The notes: generated by a model from the letters alone, not told the origin. Shown: positions 1 through 6,914, counted from the stretch's first letter. The stretch: 12,427 nucleotides of DNA from Desulfobacterales bacterium (GCA_029934695.1 JAOZLU010000008.1:17401-29827), one strand, 5' to 3'. Translations and numbers: made by a program.

Positions 1-54
1 AAGATGATGCGGCCTGAAAGTTTAAGCTCAAAGTTCAGTCTTAAAAGCCGCAAT

Positions 55-82
55 AAAAAAACAGGGACCTTTCGGCCCCTGT
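55..82 (-). terminator. Rho-independent terminator, minus strand
   Basis: On the minus strand a 9-bp stem with one mismatch (ACAGGGGCC pairing with GGTCCCTGT) closes on a GAAA tetraloop and is followed by seven T residues. This is a textbook intrinsic terminator. It is the second of two in the same direction, about 150 nt beyond the first at 223-254. It could be a back-up stop for the gene at 363-674, or end a separate short transcript. The plus-strand side also has a short T-rich tail (TTCTTTTG), so two-way function is possible. Confidence 0.75.
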
Positions 83-222
83 TCTTTTGTCTTAAAGCCC
101 TGCTGTCAATGGGATGGAGAGTATTTTTGGGAGGAAAATTTTCTCGTAAACTGCAGGAATTGAGTTTAATTAAGAATATGAAATCCTTGCTAAACCAAAT
201 CCGTGTAGTTTTACAGAATCGG

Positions 223-254
223 AAAAAGAAAACAAGGGCATTTCGGCCCTTGTT
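223..254 (-). terminator. Rho-independent terminator, minus strand
   Basis: A perfect 9-bp stem (AACAAGGGC at 231-239 with GCCCTTGTT at 246-254) has a 6-nt loop. On the minus strand it is followed by a T-rich tract (TTCTTTTTCC). It lies about 110 nt beyond the stop of the double-glycine-leader gene and is the natural end of that transcript. The stretch between this and the terminator at 55-82 holds no minus-strand ATG and no convincing gene. Nothing recognisable was found in positions 255-362. Confidence 0.75.
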
Positions 255-362
255 TCTCAATGATCCGTTGCCTTGTTACTGAATATCGCCAACCCGGGAA
301 TCCATTCTCCCCATCGTAACTGCATAATTTCAAATAGGCAGAGCAGATAAAGCAAAACGAAT

Positions 363-674
363 TTAAAGGTTAAGTTGCTCATTATACTGGCTTATAGCAA
401 CTTCTTCCATCTGAATTCCTATACGCTGAACCGTTCTGTATATAACGCCAGTCTCCTGATCTACGAATGTGCTAAGAATTGCATCTCTTACCCATACTGG
501 AGTGGCAATTACGCCCCTTGGCCCTACGTTGTTGGTTTCGTAGCCAGCATTATTGAAGCCGCCAAACAGATTTGCCATCGCCTTCTTGTCAAGTTCCTTA
601 CATATTTCCAAGTCTTCAATCGTGATGTTTGTCATTTTTATTTCCTCCAGATTTTTAATCATAGTATTTGTCAT
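363..674 (-). CDS. Small protein with double-glycine-type leader (putative secreted peptide or RiPP-like precursor)
   Basis: This is a 103-residue protein. The sequence ELDKKAMANLFGG, ending in Gly38-Gly39, looks like the leader of peptides cleaved after GG by C39-peptidase ABC transporters. About 64 residues follow (starting FNNAGYETN). They contain no cysteine, so lanthionine or disulfide chemistry is unlikely there. The protein starts with a near-duplicate: residues 1-13 MTNTMIKNLEEIK and 14-26 MTNITIEDLEICK match at 7 of 13 positions. Both Met1 (AAGGAG, 6 nt spacing) and Met14 at position 635 (GGAGG, about 8 nt spacing) have good ribosome-binding sites, so either start, or both, may be used. 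A sigma-54-like promoter lies 51 nt upstream and two terminators lie downstream. No maturation enzyme or transporter is in the window, so it would need a partner elsewhere. The leader call is moderately firm; the role of the mature part is unknown. Confidence 0.75.
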   Translation of the reverse strand: MTNTMIKNLEEIKMTNITIEDLEICKELDKKAMANLFGGFNNAGYETNNVGPRGVIATPVWVRDAILSTFVDQETGVIYRTVQRIGIQMEEVAISQYNEQLNL

Positions 675-724
675 TTCTTTCTCCTTATTGGATTTGGCTG
701 TTTAGTTTGCCCTTGTTTATGTAT

Positions 725-742
725 ATGCATTATCTGTACCAA
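725..742 (-). promoter_or_regulatory. Candidate sigma-54 (-24/-12) promoter
   Basis: The minus strand reads TTGGTACAGATAATGCAT. It has GG and GC elements separated by exactly 10 nt, and it matches the sigma-54 consensus TTGGCAC-N5-TTGCA except at two positions. Transcription would start near 714, giving a leader of about 40 nt before the start at 674. The GG-N10-GC spacing is the strictest part of the consensus and is met. Chance matches occur in AT-rich DNA, so this is a candidate. Confidence 0.5.
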
Positions 743-850
743 TTCACAGACATTTCACATATTTTTTTATAATTACCTGCAACTCATTTATATTTAAAAC
801 AATTCAATTTTTTATTCAGGAATCTGACACACTTCCATATATCATTAAGT

Positions 851-866
851 TGTCTGATATCCGACA
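851..866. promoter_or_regulatory. Palindrome, possible activator or operator site
   Basis: The sequence TGTCTGATATCCGACA is palindromic except for one base pair. It contains TGT-N10-ACA, the geometry of NifA-type enhancer-binding sites. It lies about 140-150 bp upstream of the predicted start of the sigma-54-like promoter at 725-742, a normal distance for an enhancer-binding activator. It also overlaps the spacer or -35 area of a possible plus-strand promoter with TATAAT at 875-880, so it might be an operator for that instead. Binding is inferred from symmetry only. Confidence 0.35.
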
Positions 867-906
867 TATCAATCTATAATTGTTTGCTTTATGCCAACAA
901 TATTAC

Positions 907-948
907 AAAAAAAAAGACCTTCGGGTTTTTAAAACCTCGATGGTCTTT
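907..948 (-). terminator. Rho-independent terminator, minus strand
   Basis: On the minus strand a 7-bp outer stem (AAAGACC/GGTCTTT) encloses a second GGTTTT/AAAACC pairing and is followed directly by a run of nine T (complement of A907-A915). It lies about 190 nt beyond the stop of the secreted peptide gene at 1137-1295 and would end that transcript before the sigma-54-like promoter of the next gene. Confidence 0.7.
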
Positions 949-1028
949 CGGGCGGATCCCTCTACTGCAGCAACTTATAAATTCATCCCCTCTTATCTAT
1001 TATAGAACTTTTAGCATAATATTTGTCA

Positions 1029-1071
1029 GTCTGGAGTGCAAAGCTTGCTTTGAACTCCAGACAATCTTTTT
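1029..1071 (+). terminator. Rho-independent terminator, plus strand
   Basis: A 9-bp perfect stem (GTCTGGAGT 1029-1037 with ACTCCAGAC 1054-1062) continues as CAAAG/CTTTG around a CTTG loop, with one mismatch between. It is followed on the plus strand by AATCTTTTT. The minus-strand side lacks a T-run, so the plus orientation is favoured. Confidence 0.6.
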
Positions 1072-1136
1072 GTTAAAAGCTATATAAAGAGGAAGGACGA
1101 ACTTGTTGTACTATTCATACTCAAAATATATTTGCT

Positions 1137-1295
1137 TCAAAATCTCTCCTCCGTCCACAGAGAGTTTTCCTCTGTGTGTATGACTGCTGCGATCCGGAGA
1201 TCGTCTGTGACAGAATACCCCTCAGCATAAACTGCTGTACCGGTCATGCAGGCCATCGCCAGCGTAAGAATGAATACCGTGAACTTTTTTTTCAT
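1137..1295 (-). CDS. Small secreted or periplasmic peptide with signal sequence
   Basis: This is a 52-codon ORF with a clear export signal: MKKK, a hydrophobic stretch (FTVFILTLAMACM), then TGTAVYA with a likely signal peptidase I site after residue 24 (AYA-type VYA/EG). The predicted mature part is only 28 residues (EGYSVTDDLRIAAVIHTEEN, then SLWTEERF). The start at 1295 is preceded by AGGGAG at about 10 nt. A possible promoter is TTTACA (1340-1345) with a 17-nt spacer and TATTAT (1317-1322). The mature part is short and stops abruptly, so this could be the N-terminal remnant of a longer secreted protein rather than a functional peptide. No family could be assigned with confidence. Confidence 0.6.
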   Translation of the reverse strand: MKKKFTVFILTLAMACMTGTAVYAEGYSVTDDLRIAAVIHTEENSLWTEERF

Positions 1296-1316
1296 AATTC
1301 AATCGTCTCCCTGTTT

Positions 1317-1345
1317 ATAATAATAAGGTATAAAGTATATGTAAA
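1317..1345 (-). promoter_or_regulatory. Candidate sigma-70 promoter for the secreted peptide gene
   Basis: The minus strand has TTTACA (1340-1345), a 17-nt spacer, and TATTAT (1317-1322). Initiation would fall near 1310, leaving a leader of about 15 nt that just includes the AGGGAG ribosome-binding site before the ATG at 1295. The very short leader lowers confidence. Positions 1346-1560 contain short inverted repeats (for example ACTTCA/TGAAGT) but no recognisable gene or riboswitch. Confidence 0.4.
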
Positions 1346-1583
1346 GAATCGGAGTCCCGCCCTCATGCTGGGTATCCGAAATCTATGCATAACTGAGGAC
1401 TTCATCTCTCGTGAAGTTCGGGGTGAAAAATTTCATGAAACAGAGAGAAAGTCAATGGGGCGGACAGAGTATTCGACCGGGGAAATATGCTACCTGGGGT
1501 GTCATCTGAGTACGGCTTTTTTTGTGGCAACTGCTAAGGATGCAATATAAGAAAAGGATAATGAAAAGGGAATGCCTTCTGTG

Positions 1584-1628
1584 AAACCTCGGAGGTCTGC
1601 GGACAAAAAGACCTCAGAGGTTTCCGCA
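1584..1628. repeat. REP-like paired palindromes (ACCTC-N-GAGGT)
   Basis: Two copies of an 11-bp palindrome, ACCTCGGAGGT (1586-1596) and ACCTCAGAGGT (1611-1621), lie 25 bp apart. They also pair with each other as arms of a larger inverted repeat (1584-1597 with 1610-1623, one mismatch). TGCGGA (1598-1603) and TCCGCA (1623-1628) give a competing pairing. This organisation is typical of REP-like dispersed intergenic repeats. It is non-coding. Confidence 0.6.
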
Positions 1629-1664
1629 GGAGGCCTTCTGATGTTTTCGATGCTCTGACAGCCT

Positions 1665-1818
1665 TTAAGGGACTCAGAAAAAATGCATTCCCCCAAAAAA
1701 CTCGCAAAGGCGCAGAGAGGGGTTCCTCAGCCAGTTTTCCCGTGCCTTTTCTTTGCGCCTCTGCGCCTTTGCGAGAAATATGAGACAAAGGGACAATGCG
1801 TTTTTTCCGGGTCCCTAA
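1665..1818. mobile_element. MITE-like element with terminal and internal inverted repeats
   Basis: The ends are imperfect inverted repeats. The left (1665-1694) begins TTAAGGGACTCAGAAAAAAT. The reverse complement of the right (1790-1818) begins TTAGGGACCCGGAAAAAACG. Inside is a perfect 17-bp inverted repeat, CTCGCAAAGGCGCAGAG (1701-1717) and its complement (1759-1775). At 154 bp without coding capacity it fits a non-autonomous, transposase-dependent element or a dispersed repeat. The right end stops 2 nt short of the UPF0210 stop codon (1821-1823), so the element forms the 3' end of that message, and its hairpin could act in RNA stability or termination. No target-site duplication could be fixed. 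Confidence 0.6.
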
Positions 1819-1820
1819 TA

Positions 1821-3194
1821 TCAATTCGTCAAACTTTGGATCGGCGCAGGAATCCGCCCTCCGCGCCGGATAAACCGATTCTCCCCCTGTCCATTATTCA
1901 CAGGCATGATCACGGACTGCCCCAGAAGCCCCCCGAAATACGCCCTGTCCCCGGCTTTTTTACCTGGCACAGGAATCAGCCGCGTCGCGGTGGTCTTTTT
2001 ATTGATCACCCCGATGGCCATTTCATCCGCGATAATTGCCGCAATGGTTTCCTCTGACGTATCCCCCGGAAGAGCAACCATATCCAATCCCACGGAACAT
2101 ACACTGGTAATGGCCTCCAGTTTCTCAAGGGAAAGATAACCGGCCTCCGCGGCCTGGGAGATATTCAGGTCTTCACTCACAGGGATAAATGCACCGCTCA
2201 GGCCGCCGACATGGGAGCTTGCAAACGCGCCGCCTTTTTTTACCGCATCATTTAAAAGGGCCAGCGCGGCGGTGGTTCCGGGAACGCCGATACTCAACAG
2301 TCCGAGGCTCTGAAAAATTTCTCCGACACTGTCTCCCACATTGGGCGTCGGAGCAAGAGAAAGGTCCACGACGCCGAACTGGATTCCCAGGTTTTCGGCC
2401 ACCTCTCTGCCGATCAGTTCTCCCACACGCGTCACTTTATAAGCCGTCCGCTTGATGAGTTCCGAAATCTGGCCCAAGTCAAGATCAGGATTCGAGGCAA
2501 TGGCGCGATCAATCGCTTTTTTCACCACACCCGGGCCGCTGACCCCCACATTGATGACCGCGTCTGGTTCGCCCACGCCAAGATAAGCCCCTGCCATAAA
2601 GGGGATGTCCTGAGGAATATTGGCAAAAACACAGAGCTTGGCGCAGGCCAGACCATCTTTGTCTGCGGACTCTTTTGCCGCGTGTTTGATGATCTGCCCC
2701 ATAAGAAAGACTGCGTCCATATTGATTCCCGCATGAGTGGACGCGACGTTCACAGACGCGCAGACCCGTTCCGTTTCTGTAAGCGCATGCGGGATCGCCC
2801 TGATCAAAGCCCGGTCTCCTTTGGCGATTCCTTTTTCCACCAGTGCTGTGAATCCGCCGATGAAATCAACATTCACTTCTTCAGCCGTATCATTGAGCGT
2901 TTTGGCGACTTCAACCAGTTGGGATGAAGAGAACGGCGCACCCACCACCGCGATAGGACTCACAGCAATCCGTTTGTTGACAACCGGAATACCGTATTTG
3001 TCGCCTACCTGATTACAGATATTCACAAAATTTTCCGCAAGCGTGGTGATCCGGGTGCGGATATTGTCATTCAGGCGGTTCAGATCATGGCTGGCACAAT
3101 CTGAAAGATTAATTCCCAAAGTAACTGTACGCAAATCCAGATGTTCGCTTTGAAGCATCTCAAGCGTGGAAAGTATTTCTCTTTCAGTGAGCAT
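1821..3194 (-). CDS. UPF0210 / PFL family protein (DUF711)
   Basis: This is a 457-residue protein recognisable as the UPF0210 (DUF711, PFL-like) family, whose usual length is about 450. The N-terminus (MLTEREILSTLEMLQSEHLD), the IAVSPIAVVGAP segment near residue 75-87, and the C-terminal TTATRLIPVPGKKAGD segment are characteristic. The family has a pyruvate-formate-lyase-like fold; I see no glycyl-radical motif, and its biochemical role is not established. It is expected to be cytosolic. In many bacteria it follows an ACT-domain (UPF0237) gene; none is present here. The start at 3194 has AAGGA 7 nt upstream. The 118-nt gap from the preceding gene, with a direct repeat in it, suggests a separate unit or a loose operon end. 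It looks complete and intact and is probably a housekeeping gene unrelated to its neighbours. Confidence 0.9.
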   Translation of the reverse strand: MLTEREILSTLEMLQSEHLDLRTVTLGINLSDCASHDLNRLNDNIRTRITTLAENFVNICNQVGDKYGIPVVNKRIAVSPIAVVGAPFSSSQLVEVAKTLNDTAEEVNVDFIGGFTALVEKGIAKGDRALIRAIPHALTETERVCASVNVASTHAGINMDAVFLMGQIIKHAAKESADKDGLACAKLCVFANIPQDIPFMAGAYLGVGEPDAVINVGVSGPGVVKKAIDRAIASNPDLDLGQISELIKRTAYKVTRVGELIGREVAENLGIQFGVVDLSLAPTPNVGDSVGEIFQSLGLLSIGVPGTTAALALLNDAVKKGGAFASSHVGGLSGAFIPVSEDLNISQAAEAGYLSLEKLEAITSVCSVGLDMVALPGDTSEETIAAIIADEMAIGVINKKTTATRLIPVPGKKAGDRAYFGGLLGQSVIMPVNNGQGENRFIRRGGRIPAPIQSLTN

Positions 3195-3238
3195 AATTTA
3201 TTCCTTATTGAAATTAAACCATAAAACAGGGAAGTGCG

Positions 3239-3293
3239 GAAATTATTTTTCGCACCCCTTCCGGCAGTCGAAATTATTTTTCGCACCCCTTCC
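3239..3293. repeat. 24-bp direct repeat, two copies
   Basis: Identical 24-bp units at 3239-3262 and 3270-3293 (core TTATTTTTCGCACCCCTTCC) are separated by 7 bp. They lie upstream of the UPF0210 gene and beyond the stop of the membrane protein gene. The left copy is preceded by GAAGTGCG, which can pair with its CGCAC, so a small hairpin is possible. This could be a dispersed intergenic repeat or a two-site operator for UPF0210. No -10/-35 pair was convincing. Confidence 0.65.
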
Positions 3294-3312
3294 TAAACAT
3301 CCTTTCTTCTGT

Positions 3313-3762
3313 TCACAACTTGACATCAAGCGGACTCTTCGCCGTATTTTTTTCCTGGGATGAGAGAACGCCTTCAAAGACATAGACCATATTTCCGTTT
3401 TCCGTCACCTGCAACTGTCCTGCGCCGCTTTTGCAGAGTTGGTCCAGGGCCGCCCTTGCCTCATCAATAATGAGATTTGTTTCAGCCGCAATCTCCACAG
3501 GCGTGACACGACCTCCTTTTGACGCAACCACCTTTAATATCTGCCTTTCTTTCTGTTCTTTTTCTTTTCTCCGATTTCTGAAAAAGTGAGTTATGGTCAG
3601 ATAAAATCCGAGAATTCCGGTCATTGAGAAAAATACAATCACCGCCAAAAGCGTTTCAACCTTAGGATCAGACTCGCTCAGCAAGTCTGTCGTGGCTGCT
3701 GTTATGAAAAAAGTGCTGAACAAAATTGTCAGCACGCCCGTAAAAATCATAAATTTATGCAT
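3313..3762 (-). CDS. Two-TM membrane protein with cytoplasmic winged-helix-like domain
   Basis: This is a 149-residue protein. Residues about 5-24 and 38-58 are hydrophobic and form a probable hairpin of two membrane segments. A basic linker follows (RNRRKEKEQKERQ, 62-74). Residues about 75-130 (ILKVVASKGGRVTPVEIAAE, then TNLIIDEARAALDQLCKSG) have the helix-turn-helix plus wing pattern common in transcription regulators: a first helix, then 'VTPVEIAAETN' and 'IDEARAALDQL' as helix-turn-helix, then a beta wing (LQVTENGNMVYVF). The start at 3762 has a strong AGGAGG site. The gene begins 43 nt after the NACHT gene stop, so it is probably co-transcribed. It may report or regulate at the membrane, but DNA binding is not shown and such domains also bind proteins. 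No named family was recognised. Confidence 0.8.
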   Translation of the reverse strand: MHKFMIFTGVLTILFSTFFITAATTDLLSESDPKVETLLAVIVFFSMTGILGFYLTITHFFRNRRKEKEQKERQILKVVASKGGRVTPVEIAAETNLIIDEARAALDQLCKSGAGQLQVTENGNMVYVFEGVLSSQEKNTAKSPLDVKL

Positions 3763-3805
3763 CTGTCCTCCTATGCAACCGGATTGTCAGTCGCAAATCC
3801 CCATT

Positions 3806-6091
3806 TTAATGCTTCTTGGCTATTTTCCGCATTCTTTTCCAGAAACTGGCCAATTTGCTTTTGTCATCCGCTTCCTGTCCTTTAAGGATGTCTTCGATTC
3901 GTATCCTGAGTTGCCAGACTCGGTCTTTCCGCCTTCCTTCCCATTGAATTTCTTCAATGATGTCGTATTTCTCGGCTAAAGGGATCAATGTTTCCGTGAC
4001 AAAATTGTATTGTCCACCAAGGAACTTCATATTTAACACATTGCCTGTCACGCGGGTTCTTTTTCTGAAAGTATTGAGAAATTTGATCAGCATCTTCTTC
4101 TCTCTGCTCTCATCAAAAGGGTCAACAGACCGGGATTTGACATCATAAAACGTGAAACCCATATCAGCAAGTGTATCCACAATAAGCTGGGGCGAATATA
4201 CTCTGCTGAGTTCCTCTCCGTTTTTGCAAAGAATGATGCCGTCAAACTGGCAGTCCCTGAACATGACATCAGTGATTTTTGCATCATAATCAAATCCCGC
4301 TTCGTTGAATTCGCATGACTCAAAGCGAACATTTTTCCATTCCACACCGAGAAAACTGGCGTTGACGAATTGACCGTTTCTTATGGTCACATTTTGAATC
4401 TTCGTATGTTCAAAAACAATGCTGGAGAACACCACCTTCGCGTCAAAGGTCACCACAGATTCAAACTCGGTGTCGCTCATCAGATAGGGAATTATGGTTC
4501 CCACATTTGTCTGAAGATAGGTCGGTCTCCGCTCACTGTTCACCATTTCCTCAAGATTTTGTATGATTCTTTCAATGTATGAGGGCTCCTTTGGCAACAT
4601 CGAAGCCATATATTTTGCCACAGAATCAGGCAACTGGGCGGTGGCCAGAAATCTCAGACAGATAGCTCCCTTGTCAAGAATCTCTTTGAAGTGGCAACTT
4701 ATAAAATAGTTTTTGAATTCAGGATGTTCAAATTTTCTGTAAACATAATTTCCGTCACCCGGAATCAGGAGTACGTGCATTTTGACCATGTCAATAATCT
4801 GCCGCCTGTTGTCCTGGGGAATGTGCCAGTCATCCATCAGGATGGCGAGCGTATCTTCTATGAATTCAAGTCTGATTCTTTCCTTCTGAGATCGCCACAT
4901 CTCTTCGGCAACCAGCGACAAAAAGGTTATATGCTGGGACTGGGAAAGATAGGGTTCCCCGGTTTCTCTCATTTTCCACTTCTGAGTGACTTCTCTCTCA
5001 ATAAACGCCTCGATAACCGAAGCCACGCCTTCAAGCGGATTTTTCATCTTTCCGACAAACTCGGCCGGAGACAAATCGTACCGTAACAGGCCGCGGGCAA
5101 TCTGGGCCAGCAAAAAAGGTTTGGCCAGCATCGGATGAGAGGGGTCATCATTCAATTGACGCAGAATCTCTTTGTAAATCCGGTCCGGGTTGTCAAATTT
5201 CTTCTCATCTGTGGTGATCTTTTCCAGATACTCAATATCTTCATCTTTTGTCCAATCTTTCAAGTGAAGCTGATCATATTGAGAATCAGAAGAGACTGAA
5301 GCGCTCAGAAGCCTTGTTCTTTTAACATATTCCTCAGCGTCAAAAAAAGTTCTTCTTGACGCTGTGATGATGGTACCCGACTCTCCCAGCATCTTCACAA
5401 AATGTGATATCGCGCCGAGAGCATCGTTGCTGCCCTGTTCAGCAGCCAATTCGTCAAACCCGTCAATAGCCAGCACAAGAAGTCCGTAACGGAGCAGGGT
5501 GATAATGGACTGCATATATAATCCGCTGACCCTTAATTCCCCCAGATCTCCAAAAAGAGCCTCATTCAGTCTGAGCAGTTGCCGGCCTTGCAAATCCACA
5601 TGCCAAAATAAAAAGCTGCTCTGATTGGCTGAAAATTTCTCAGCCTGCAAATATTGCATTTGTCGGAGCAGAACGGTCTTTCCCAGCCCCGCGTCCGCTG
5701 TGACGAAGATCACTCTTGTGGTAAAAGGCAAGGGATTATTACATATTTCCATGAGCAGATTCAGCGATTTGTCGCTTTTACTCGGATCCGAAGCGCTTTC
5801 AAGTTCCGCAGGCCCATTAATAAAGGTATCCGGTCGTGTGCGCCTTGAAAGAATTCTCTCTGCAAGTATGTCAAGCCTTGCCAATTCTTTTGAAAGAAAA
5901 GTACGATAGGGAAGATCCCTGTCTCCGGTACTGATGAGCAATTTTCCATCTGCATCCTTATGGAATCTGCATTGCACTTCCCTGCCAAACCGGCTGAACA
6001 ATATCTCTCCGTCACGTTCGACAATGACATCATCCTCATTATCCGCAAAGGCTCTGATGTCATGTTCCACGTCTTTCAATAATGGATGCAT
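3806..6091 (-). CDS. NACHT-type STAND NTPase with pentapeptide-like C-terminal region
   Basis: This is a 761-residue protein. Residues 1-85 form an N-terminal region of unknown fold. Walker A is at about 132-139 (ADAGLGKT, Lys138) and Walker B at 204-215 (LLVLAIDGFDEL) with the NACHT-style D-G-x-D-E. ITASRR (242-247) fits a sensor-1 position. A helical region with FEHPEFKNYF (454-463) follows, as in many NACHT proteins. Residues about 545-620 show a repeated alternating pattern (for example FRDCQFDGI) like degenerate pentapeptide or beta-helix repeats. Residues 665-735 look like a winged helix. NACHT proteins are ATP-dependent oligomerising switches, and bacterial members include anti-phage sensors. 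The start at 6091 lies 2 nt after the NYN gene stop, with AAAGGAA inside that gene's end, so translation is likely coupled. No nuclease or toxin domain is evident in this chain, so the NYN partner may be the effector. That pairing is inference. Confidence 0.88.
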   Translation of the reverse strand: MHPLLKDVEHDIRAFADNEDDVIVERDGEILFSRFGREVQCRFHKDADGKLLISTGDRDLPYRTFLSKELARLDILAERILSRRTRPDTFINGPAELESASDPSKSDKSLNLLMEICNNPLPFTTRVIFVTADAGLGKTVLLRQMQYLQAEKFSANQSSFLFWHVDLQGRQLLRLNEALFGDLGELRVSGLYMQSIITLLRYGLLVLAIDGFDELAAEQGSNDALGAISHFVKMLGESGTIITASRRTFFDAEEYVKRTRLLSASVSSDSQYDQLHLKDWTKDEDIEYLEKITTDEKKFDNPDRIYKEILRQLNDDPSHPMLAKPFLLAQIARGLLRYDLSPAEFVGKMKNPLEGVASVIEAFIEREVTQKWKMRETGEPYLSQSQHITFLSLVAEEMWRSQKERIRLEFIEDTLAILMDDWHIPQDNRRQIIDMVKMHVLLIPGDGNYVYRKFEHPEFKNYFISCHFKEILDKGAICLRFLATAQLPDSVAKYMASMLPKEPSYIERIIQNLEEMVNSERRPTYLQTNVGTIIPYLMSDTEFESVVTFDAKVVFSSIVFEHTKIQNVTIRNGQFVNASFLGVEWKNVRFESCEFNEAGFDYDAKITDVMFRDCQFDGIILCKNGEELSRVYSPQLIVDTLADMGFTFYDVKSRSVDPFDESREKKMLIKFLNTFRKRTRVTGNVLNMKFLGGQYNFVTETLIPLAEKYDIIEEIQWEGRRKDRVWQLRIRIEDILKGQEADDKSKLASFWKRMRKIAKKH

Positions 6092-6093
6092 TT

Positions 6094-6840
6094 TTAATTT
6101 CCTTTCACGCTGACTTTCAACCCCATGGCGATTAATCGGTTGAATATGTCATAATTATAATTGGAATTTGTCCTTAACAGGCATATTTGTCCGGGTTTTC
6201 CAGTATAGTTTCTGGCAGCTATGGCCATGGAAGGGAGCATGTCAAAATCGTCTGATGCCACAATGATCTTTTCAACCCGCTCATCTTCTGACAATGTCAC
6301 AATATCGCATGAGAGCATGGTGTCCACCATTTTCTGTTCGACAATTTTGAATGCCTCCTGATTTGTCACAGGGCATCCCGGGACAGGGCATTTTTTGGTT
6401 CTTTTTTTGGAAAATCTGAAAAGGATACGGACCGGACAGGTTTCATTGGTTCCCGCACATCCCGGGGGAAGTCCGCTGACAACCCTTAATCTGGGTATTC
6501 CGGAACGCGTGATTGCGGTATTGTCCCACTGCAAATCAGGCATGGAAATCAGGCGCGTCACCAGCTCTGTTTCTCCGTCCGTGGAAACCCGTTCCGAATG
6601 CTTGTAAAAAGGAAAAATGTCAAAGGATGAGAGACTCTGCTGGATTCTTGAAGCCAGATTCGTCAGAGAGCCGTTTTCCATCCATCCGCCATATAATCGG
6701 AAGCTTATGAATTCGGGCCTGCTGTTGCTCTTCAAAACCCGGCTTGTCAACTGATTCAGTTCAAACTCCAACCAATCGAAGTCCGGATCGGCCGGCTTGT
6801 AATCAAAGAAGTTGTCAAAATCTATCAGTATATAAACCAT
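6094..6840 (-). CDS. NYN/PIN-like ribonuclease domain protein
   Basis: This is a 248-residue protein. It opens with MVYILIDFDNFF, the first acidic motif of NYN domains. Near the C-terminus it has EQKMVDTMLSCDIVTLS and IIVASDDFDMLPSMAIA, the second and third motifs (K-x-VD, SDDFD). These acidic residues form the metal site of PIN-like RNases. A central insert carries four cysteines in two pairs (CAGTNETC and CPVPGC), a possible zinc-binding element. I placed the start at ATG 6840. An in-frame TTG at 6862-6864 would add 8 residues (MRKKKNFL), and a run of eight A (T6851-6858 on plus) sits between them. Neither start has an ideal ribosome-binding site; GAGG near the TTG is distant from the ATG. 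It is coupled to NACHT 2 nt downstream. It probably cleaves RNA, perhaps tRNA or phage RNA; the target is unknown. Confidence 0.85.
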   Translation of the reverse strand: MVYILIDFDNFFDYKPADPDFDWLEFELNQLTSRVLKSNSRPEFISFRLYGGWMENGSLTNLASRIQQSLSSFDIFPFYKHSERVSTDGETELVTRLISMPDLQWDNTAITRSGIPRLRVVSGLPPGCAGTNETCPVRILFRFSKKRTKKCPVPGCPVTNQEAFKIVEQKMVDTMLSCDIVTLSEDERVEKIIVASDDFDMLPSMAIAARNYTGKPGQICLLRTNSNYNYDIFNRLIAMGLKVSVKGN

Positions 6841-6914
6841 CAGAAAATTCTTTTTTTTCCTCAAAATTTTTCATAGCAATGGCAAGACACAGATTTTGCC
6901 TGCGACCATTCTTC

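Larger units (their letters stand above)
887..1071 (+). ncRNA. Candidate short plus-strand RNA
   Basis: A plus-strand intrinsic terminator at 1029-1071 has no plus-strand gene in front of it. Upstream, a perfect TATAAT sits at 875-880, with a weak -35 (TTGTCT at 850-855, 19 nt away). Together they would define an RNA of about 185 nt with an internal hairpin (stem 913-919/942-948) and a terminal hairpin. No ORF in this span has a ribosome-binding site or protein-like composition. No known RNA family was recognised. This is an inference from promoter and terminator placement only. Confidence 0.3.

Noticed and set aside
4..282. 92-codon open frame across the left edge on the plus strand
   Set aside because: It runs through two terminator hairpins, has no ribosome-binding site, and its repeated FRPLF segments come from those hairpins.
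375..797. 140-codon open frame on the plus strand
   Set aside because: It is antisense to the double-glycine peptide gene, with a Cys/Phe/Ile-rich composition typical of a shadow of AT-rich DNA.
1346..1560. Riboswitch upstream of the secreted peptide gene
   Set aside because: Short hairpins exist, but the conserved sequences of the c-di-GMP, SAM, cobalamin or fluoride classes were not found, and the candidate promoter lies downstream of this stretch.
1534..1824. Minus-strand open frame over the MITE-like element
   Set aside because: It consists of translated repeats and inverted repeats, without protein-like sequence or a start signal.
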